Positions 1-5,700 of a stretch of DNA of 7,194 bases are shown in pieces. Source of the stretch: Planctomycetota bacterium (GTDB lineage: Bacteria; Planctomycetota; UBA1135; GCA-002686595); contig WTJQ01000634.1 of assembly GCA_011524785.1 (NCBI GenBank), forward strand, positions 1 to 7,194, given 5' to 3'. The notes under the pieces were generated by a model. That model was not told the DNA's origin, ran no database searches, and saw only the letters and a list, made by a program, of their open reading frames with translations. Made by a program: the position numbers and the translations under genes. Each line of letters opens with the position of its first letter. Position 1 is the first letter of the stretch.

Positions 1-3
1 CCC

Positions 4-1665
4 ATGATCCGCCCCGCTGCCGAGGCCCTCGCTCCGGGCCACTCCTACGACGTCTGCGTCGTGGGCAGCGGTCCAGCGGGCGCGACCGTGGCGGCCGAGC
101 TGGCGGACAGCGGCCTGGAGGTGCTGGTCCTCGAGTCCGGCGGCACGCAGGTGACGGCCCGGGGGGATGCCCTCCGCGAGGCCTCCAGCACGGGCCTGTG
201 GATCAAGCCCTGGTCCCGTGAGCGCGTCCTGGGGGGCGCGTCCACGACCTGGGCCGGCCTCTCCAGTCCCCTCGACGACGCGGACCTCGCTCCGCGCCCC
301 CACCTGGGCGGCGTCGGCTGGCCCCTGCCCCAGGCCGAGCTCGAGGGCCTCTGGGAGGAGGCCGCTGCGCGCTATCGCTTCCCCTCCGCCGCCCGCTTCG
401 GGGCGGAGGGCTTCGGACGCCTGCGCACGAAGGGCGACCTCCAGCCCGCCTGGGAGGAGCTGGAGGAGAAGGTCTTCCTCGCGGCCGCGGAGCCCCAGGA
501 CTTCGGACGGGAGCAGCGCGCCACCTGGGAGCACGCGCACGTGACCCTGTGCCTGGGCGCCTCGGTGACGGGCCTCGAGACCCAGGACGGGGGCGTGGTC
601 ACCAGCGCGCGTGTCCAGGACGCGAGCGGGGAGCAGCACGATGCGCGGGCGCGGGCGTTCGTGCTTGCCTGCGGCGGGATCGAGAACGCGCGCCTCCTGC
701 TCGTCTCGCGCGATGCGGACGGCGTGGCCCTCGGCAACGCCCACGATCAGGTGGGGCGCTGCTTCATGAACCACCCCAAGAGCTACGCGGGCACGCTGCG
801 CTTCCGCGAGCCCGTGCGCTCGGCGCCCTACTACTTCGGGTGCATCCACGAGGGCTTCGCCGGCTACGCGGGGCTACGCCTCCCCACCGCACGGCAGGCG
901 GAGCTCGGCCTCGTCAACAGCTACGTGCGCCTCGAGCCGCTCTTCCCCTGGAGCGACAACCCGGGGATCGAGGCCCTGGTCACCCTGGTCAAGCGCATGT
1001 CGGCCGTCATGCGCGCCTTCCGCCGGAGCCGCCAGGACGAGGTCGTCGAGCTGCGGGACTACGCGGAGACCGGGGACGACTCCGAGGTGCAGAACGCGCG
1101 CAAGTCGTGGCTGGACTGGGTCCGGCTCGCGGGCACCGTGGTCGCGCACCTGCCGGGCGTCCTGCACTACCTCTCCTACCGTGTGACCCGGCGTCAGGCG
1201 CCCATCCACCGCGCCCGGATCCGGGCCTTCATGGAGATGGAGCCCTCGCTCGAGAACCGGGTGACGCTCGGGGAGGGCGTGGACGCCCACGGCACGCCGC
1301 TGCCCCACGTCCACCACGACGTCAGCCCCCGCGACCGCCGCTCGATGGTGGCCGTCTACGAGGCCCTCGCGCGGGACCTCGAGCGCACGGGGCTCGCGAC
1401 CCTCGAGGAGCCCCTGACCGACACGGACCCCTGGCCCATCGACCAGGACGCCTCGCACCACATGGGCACCACGCGCATGGGGACCGACCCCGCCTCGAGC
1501 GTGACGGATCCCGACCTGCTCGTCCGGGGAACGACCAACCTCTACGCTGCCGGCGCCTCCTCGTTCCCGACCTCGGGCTGCGCCAACCCCACCTACACCA
1601 TCGTGGCCATGTCGATCCGCCTCGCCCGACACCTGCGCGCGTGCCTCCAGGAGGAGGGCGCGTGA
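4..1665 (+). CDS. GMC-family FAD-dependent oxidoreductase (sugar/alcohol dehydrogenase type)
   Basis: This is a 553-residue flavoprotein predicted to oxidise a sugar, glycoside or other alcohol with FAD. The dinucleotide-binding motif GSGPAG is at residues 21-26 and the ribose-binding acidic residue is probably Glu44 at the end of the second strand (VLVLESGG). A second FAD-contact stretch, LGGASTTWAG, covers 76-85, and the GMC signature ACGGIENARLLL covers 222-233. The C-terminal GMC domain has SHHMGTTRMG at 484-493, where His485 aligns with the catalytic His of the H-x-x-G-T motif. GCANPTYTIVAMSIR at 525-539 supplies the partner Asn528. A helical, Arg-rich insert lies at about 320-405. The length is normal for the family. 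There is no signal peptide or twin-arginine motif, so it appears cytoplasmic. The ATG at position 4 leaves a typical 17-residue lead before the first strand, but only three upstream bases are visible, so no ribosome site can be checked. It overlaps the next gene by 4 bases. The family is clear; the substrate is not. Pyranose/glucoside-3-dehydrogenase-like enzymes and GMC proteins of polysaccharide loci are the closest types by motif. Confidence 0.93.
   Translation: MIRPAAEALAPGHSYDVCVVGSGPAGATVAAELADSGLEVLVLESGGTQVTARGDALREASSTGLWIKPWSRERVLGGASTTWAGLSSPLDDADLAPRPHLGGVGWPLPQAELEGLWEEAAARYRFPSAARFGAEGFGRLRTKGDLQPAWEELEEKVFLAAAEPQDFGREQRATWEHAHVTLCLGASVTGLETQDGGVVTSARVQDASGEQHDARARAFVLACGGIENARLLLVSRDADGVALGNAHDQVGRCFMNHPKSYAGTLRFREPVRSAPYYFGCIHEGFAGYAGLRLPTARQAELGLVNSYVRLEPLFPWSDNPGIEALVTLVKRMSAVMRAFRRSRQDEVVELRDYAETGDDSEVQNARKSWLDWVRLAGTVVAHLPGVLHYLSYRVTRRQAPIHRARIRAFMEMEPSLENRVTLGEGVDAHGTPLPHVHHDVSPRDRRSMVAVYEALARDLERTGLATLEEPLTDTDPWPIDQDASHHMGTTRMGTDPASSVTDPDLLVRGTTNLYAAGASSFPTSGCANPTYTIVAMSIRLARHLRACLQEEGA
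1649..1654 (+). promoter_or_regulatory. Strong Shine-Dalgarno deciding the GTG start of the second gene
   Basis: AGGAGG ends seven bases before the GTG at 1662, an optimal spacing. It lies within the last codons of the GMC gene (the Gln-Glu-Glu-Gly region). With the 4-base GTGA overlap it points to translational coupling of the two genes and excludes the earlier in-frame starts. Confidence 0.8.
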
Positions 1666-2684
1666 CGCTCGAGCTCGTCGTCGTCGGCCTGGGGAAGCGG
1701 GTCAAGGAGTGCGCCCTGCCCGCCATCGCGGCGGCCGGGGAGGCCGTGACCGTGCGCAGCGTGTTCGCCCGCACGGCGCGCGAGGAGCAGGTGGGCGGCC
1801 GGACGCTCGCGGTCCGCGCCCTCGACACGCTCACGCGCGAGGACCTCGCGGATGGCCCGACGGTCTACGTCTGCGTGCCCAAGACGGCGATCCCCGCCGT
1901 GCTGGAGCGCCTGGCAGCCCTCGATCCTGGTGGCTGCGACCTGCTCATCGACACGCCCGTCGTGAGGCTGCGCGACTTCCGAGCCGTGCGGCTGCTCTCC
2001 GCATGGCGCAGCGTCTCGGTCGCTGAGGACTGCGCGCGCCTGCCTTGGCTCGCTGCGATCCGCGCGCTGGAGGAGGACCTCGGCCCCCTGCAGGCCGTCG
2101 CCTTCGAGCACGCGGCCTACGCCTACCACGGCGTGGCGACCGGCCGGGCCCTGGCCGGGGGCGGCCCGCTCGAGCGCGCGCAGCGACGCCGGGCCGAGGG
2201 CGGGAGCCTCCGCAGCCTCCACTACGCACACGGCCTCGAGGTCGAGGTCCTGGACCCGCGCGACTACTCCACGGGGCGCGTCCTCGCGCGATACGAGCGG
2301 GGCCTCGCCTCCGACCGCCCCATGCGCCACGAGGACTGCACCGCCCTGCGGCCCGAGCTGGATGCGGAGGGACGCGTCACCGCGATCGTGGCCGGAACGC
2401 ACACCCTGCCCCTCACTCCGGCCGAGGCCAGCCTCACCGCGGGGGACCCGACCGGAGCGACCCTCGTCCAGCGCCAGGAGGCCATGAAGCGGGTGGGCTT
2501 CCTGCGCCTGCTCCACGAGCTCGCGGCCGGCGAGCCGGGCTACGCCCTGATGGACGGCCTCGAGGACATGGTGGCGGACCACCTGCTCGAGCGCCTGGGC
2601 CGCTACCGCTCGAGCCCGTGGACCAGCCCACGCTCCGGCCTGGCGCGGGGCCTGTTCTCGCTCGCCTCGCGCCTCGGCGGCTGA
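1662..2684 (+). CDS. Gfo/Idh/MocA-like oxidoreductase with altered EKP motif
   Basis: This is a 340-residue protein with an N-terminal Rossmann fold. The first strand and glycine turn are LVVVGLGKR (residues 5-13), a second strand follows at 30-36 (TVRSVFA), and VYVCVPKTAIPAVLERL at 68-84 corresponds to the family's strand and helix after the 'atP..H' motif. The segment DLLIDTPV (93-100) occupies the place of the conserved Glu-Lys-Pro, and VSVAEDCARLPWLAAIRAL (118-136) matches the family's 'vaEnyrf.P....k' segment. The rest is the alpha/beta substrate domain, ending in a basic Ser-rich tail. Length fits Gfo/Idh/MocA proteins. The GTG start at 1662 is chosen because it overlaps the preceding stop (GTGA) and has AGGAGG seven bases upstream. 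The reading frame stays open back to 549, but that part is the shadow of the GMC gene. The catalytic Lys is missing (Thr98), so activity may differ or be lost. It probably acts on the same substrate as the GMC enzyme; this rests on gene pairing only. Confidence 0.78.
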   Translation: MTLELVVVGLGKRVKECALPAIAAAGEAVTVRSVFARTAREEQVGGRTLAVRALDTLTREDLADGPTVYVCVPKTAIPAVLERLAALDPGGCDLLIDTPVVRLRDFRAVRLLSAWRSVSVAEDCARLPWLAAIRALEEDLGPLQAVAFEHAAYAYHGVATGRALAGGGPLERAQRRRAEGGSLRSLHYAHGLEVEVLDPRDYSTGRVLARYERGLASDRPMRHEDCTALRPELDAEGRVTAIVAGTHTLPLTPAEASLTAGDPTGATLVQRQEAMKRVGFLRLLHELAAGEPGYALMDGLEDMVADHLLERLGRYRSSPWTSPRSGLARGLFSLASRLGG

Positions 2685-2778
2685 GGACGACCGAGGCCTG
2701 CGCTGGGAGCCCGGCCTCGCCCTCAGTGTTCCTCTCCGCCGGCCTCGCTGTCAGCGTCCCTCGCTCAGCGTCCCACTC
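2685..2778. other. Convergent intergenic gap
   Basis: These 94 bases separate the ends of two convergent transcription units. No small gene is supported here. The gap contains a possible hairpin and a degenerate tandem repeat, described separately. There is no T-rich tract of the kind that follows a canonical intrinsic terminator on either strand. Confidence 0.8.
2692..2719. terminator. Possible hairpin between convergent genes (weak terminator candidate)
   Basis: CGAGGCC at 2692-2698 is the exact reverse complement of GGCCTCG at 2713-2719, giving a 7-bp GC-rich stem with a 14-base loop, eight bases after the stop of the Gfo/Idh-like gene. The same GGCCTCG recurs at 2741-2747 and could compete for pairing. 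No U-run follows, so termination is only a guess from position. In DNA this GC-rich a 7-bp inverted repeat can arise by chance. Confidence 0.25.
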
Positions 2779-2784
2779 TCAGCG
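2711..2784. repeat. Degenerate 14/28-bp tandem repeat entering the 3' end of the large gene
   Basis: TCAG-starting units recur on a 14-base grid. TCAGTGTTCCTCTC is at 2723, TCAGCGTCCCTCGC at 2751, TCAGCGTCCCACTC at 2765, and TCAGCG again at 2779. Overlaid on this is a 28-base period: CCGGCCTCGC occurs at 2711 and again at 2739, and the two 28-base blocks agree at about 21 positions. The last TCAGCG contains the complement of the TGA stop codon of the leftward gene, so the array appears to overlap the end of that gene. It reads as a decayed short duplication; no function is evident. Confidence 0.5.
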
Positions 2785-5700
2785 CGGAGCCCAGTCCGCG
2801 GGACGACGCCCCTTGCGGAAGCGGCCGAAGCCGAAGGGCACCGCCTCGTAGTCGGCGGGCAGGGGAACGGCGGCTCTGGCGGGGATCGCGTCCTCCATGC
2901 CGAGCAGCCAGTAGCACGCGTTCACCCACGCGCGCCGAAGGCCCTCGCTCGTGAAGTCCTGCGCGGAGCCGATGGTGGAGGTGACGACGCGCTGCACCGC
3001 ATCGCCCACGGGCCGCTCACGGGTCCAGAGGATCGGCATGCGGGGCTCGTTCTTCTTGCCCACGACGGCCGGGTCGGCCGGATCCATGCCCGCGACCACC
3101 TCACCCTCGAGCAGCACGACGGCGTCCTCGGGGAGCGCACGCGCCCGATAGACATCGGTCGGCCCGAACACGCCCTCGACGCCCCTCAGGATCGGGTGCG
3201 CCTCGGCTCCGACGGCGACCACGCCGCGCGTGGCCTCGGAGCCGTGCGCGCCGTGGTGCGCGATCCAGGTCTCGCCCAGCACCTCGCGGCCGAAGCCGCC
3301 GTCCCAGGTCCCGCCACCGCGCGTCGAGTAGCGCGCGAAGGGGCTGCCCGGGTCGCGGTCGTACTGGAAGGCGTGGGTCGAGGTCCGCAGCCCGAGGAGC
3401 GGCTTGCCCGCCTCGACGTGCGCCGCGAAGTGCCGCATGGCGCTGTCGGGCCACTCGCGGAAGCGCGTGAAGAGGACGACGAGGTCGGCGCCCTCGATCC
3501 GCTCCAGGCCCGGGGTGAAGACCTGGTCGTTCGGATCCACGCGGCCGCTCCCCGGGTCCACCGAGAAGAGCACCGTGCAGTCGAAGCCGTGCTGCTCGGC
3601 CAGGATCCGCGCGAGGGCGGGCAGGCACTCCTCGCTGCGGTACTCCTCGTCCCCGGAGATCAGGACGATGCGCTTGCCGCGCCCCGGGCCGTCCGCCCCC
3701 TCGAGCTCGATCCAGGGAGCCGCGACCTCCTCGGCGCACTCCTCCCGCTGCCGCAGCAGGGGCGTCTCGCCGGGCACCCAGTTGGCGGTCAGCATGACCT
3801 CCTCCTCGAGCACCTCCTCCCCCTCGACGACGAGGGCGAACTCGAGCGCCACCTGGTCGGCGGGGACGAGCGCGGGGACCGGGAGCACCACCGACCGGCG
3901 GTCGGGCGCCCAGCGGGCGGCCCCCACCGCGAGCTCGTCCTCGCCCTCGCGCCCAGGCTCAGCCACCGAGCGGTGGGCAGAGCCGTAGTTGCGGGTCCAG
4001 CGGTAGTTCCAGGTGCGCGCGGAGGCCTCGACCTCGACGCCCGCCGGGAGAGCCTCCGTGAACGACAGGCGGACGCCACCCTCGACGATGCGAGCACCCG
4101 TGAGGAGCAGGTCGTCCGCACCCGTCCAGCGAACGCGCTGGAGGCAGCCGTCGGCCCCGCCGGCCGGCCCCTGCCAGCCCGAGAGACCCACGGCGTAGAC
4201 CTGGCCATCGGCCGGGTTCGTGCGCAGCCGCTGGATGCCGGCCGCGAACTGGAACGGCAGGCGCCACGCAGCCCCCTGGGCCAGGGGCCCGCTGGTGTCG
4301 ATGTCGACCGGGTACATCCAGCCCTTGCCGAAGCTCGTGTGCAGGTGCAGCCCCGCAAGCGGCCCGAAGCGCGCGTCGTCCGCGAACAGCTGCCCGCCGC
4401 TGGACGAGTCGAAGCCCTGGGGCATCCACAGGACGGGCTGCTCGAAGTCCGTGCGGGTCCGCATCCCCGGGCGGTTGGTGTCGATCGCCGGGAACACGCC
4501 CATGAACGACCCTCGCGTCGCGCGCGTGATCTTGGAGGCGGGGATCCAGTTGCCCTGGTTGTCGCTGACAAGGGGAGTGCCGTCCGAGGCGAGCCCCATC
4601 CCGTTGGGCGTGCGCAGGCCCGTGGCCCAGACCTCGTACTCGGAGCCATCGGGGGCCACGCGCAGGATCGCGCCGCCCTGGTCGTAGTCGGTGTACTGCC
4701 CGCTCTTGGCGTACAGCAGCCAGCCGTCGGCATCGACCTGCAGGTCGAAGTTGAAGGCGTGGAAGGTGGCCGAGACGTCCGGGTCCGAGAACAGCCGCTC
4801 GACCTGGTCCGCCTGGCCGTCGCCGTCGTGATCGTGGAGACGCACGATCCCGTCGCGACAGGTCACGAGGATCTTGCCGTCGACCACCGCGAGCCCCATG
4901 GGCTCGTAGAGCCCCGCGACGAAGCGCGTCCAGACGAGCCGCTCGAGGCCCGCGTCGATCCCGTCGACGAGCCACACGTCGCCCCCGTAGGTGCAGACCG
5001 CGGCGCGCCCGTCCTCGAGGAAGTCGAGGGCGCTCGTGCGCAGCCAGGCGTTCCAGGGGTTGGAGTCCGGGAGGGTGAGGGTGTCGAGGGCGTAGCCGCC
5101 GTCGGAGGGTCCCAGCGCGCCGCGGGTCACCAGTTCCTCGTCCCACAGGCGGGGACCGCCCCCGAGCTGGTCCAGGGGGGAGGTCGAGAGGCCGCGATCG
5201 GGCAGGCTCGTCACGAGCGTCGCGAAGGCCGCCCGCTCGCCGTCCTCCTCACCCGCGAAGCGCAGCAGCTCGAGCTCGATGGGGTCCTCGGAGGCCGGGA
5301 TCCCGAGCCAGGCGCGGTGCAGCCCCTCGGTCGCGCTGGCGCGCAGCTCGAGCCGCGTGTCCGCCATCAGGGCCACGGCGGCGAACGCGCCTCCCTCGGG
5401 CCCGAGCTCGGCGGACCAGACCGGCTGGCCCGCGACCGCCGGGAGCCGGTCCTGGAAGGAGGTCACGGCCGTCCGGTTCCTGCTGTCCTCCAAGGGAAGA
5501 CTCAGGAGATCCAGCTCGAGCGGCTGCGCCCCGGGCTCGATCCAGAGGCGGTGCGTCACCACGGGCCGACCGCTGGATCGGTCGATGCCGGGCCGCTCCA
5601 GGACGCGGCGGCCCTGGATGCGCGCCTCCAGGATCGCGCTGCGTCCGTGCAGGTGGTGCCCGCGGTAGTCGAGCAGCTCCGCCGGCAGCGGGCCGCGCAC

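Noticed and set aside
549..1661. Long open frame continuing upstream of the Gfo/Idh-like gene, which would give a 711-residue protein.
   Set aside because: This part is the shifted-frame shadow of the GMC gene. It is rich in Arg, Pro, Gly and Ala with no domain sense, whereas the GMC frame carries all family motifs. The GTG at 1662 has a strong ribosome site.
1593..2582. Leftward open frame of about 330 codons opposite the Gfo/Idh-like gene.
   Set aside because: Antisense shadow typical of high-GC DNA. It has no recognisable motif, and the sense frame has a coherent Rossmann fold.
2045..2851. Rightward open frame spanning the end of the Gfo/Idh-like gene, the gap and the end of the large gene.
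   Set aside because: It overlaps two well-supported genes in the wrong frame, is extremely Arg/Pro/Gly-rich and has no family motif.
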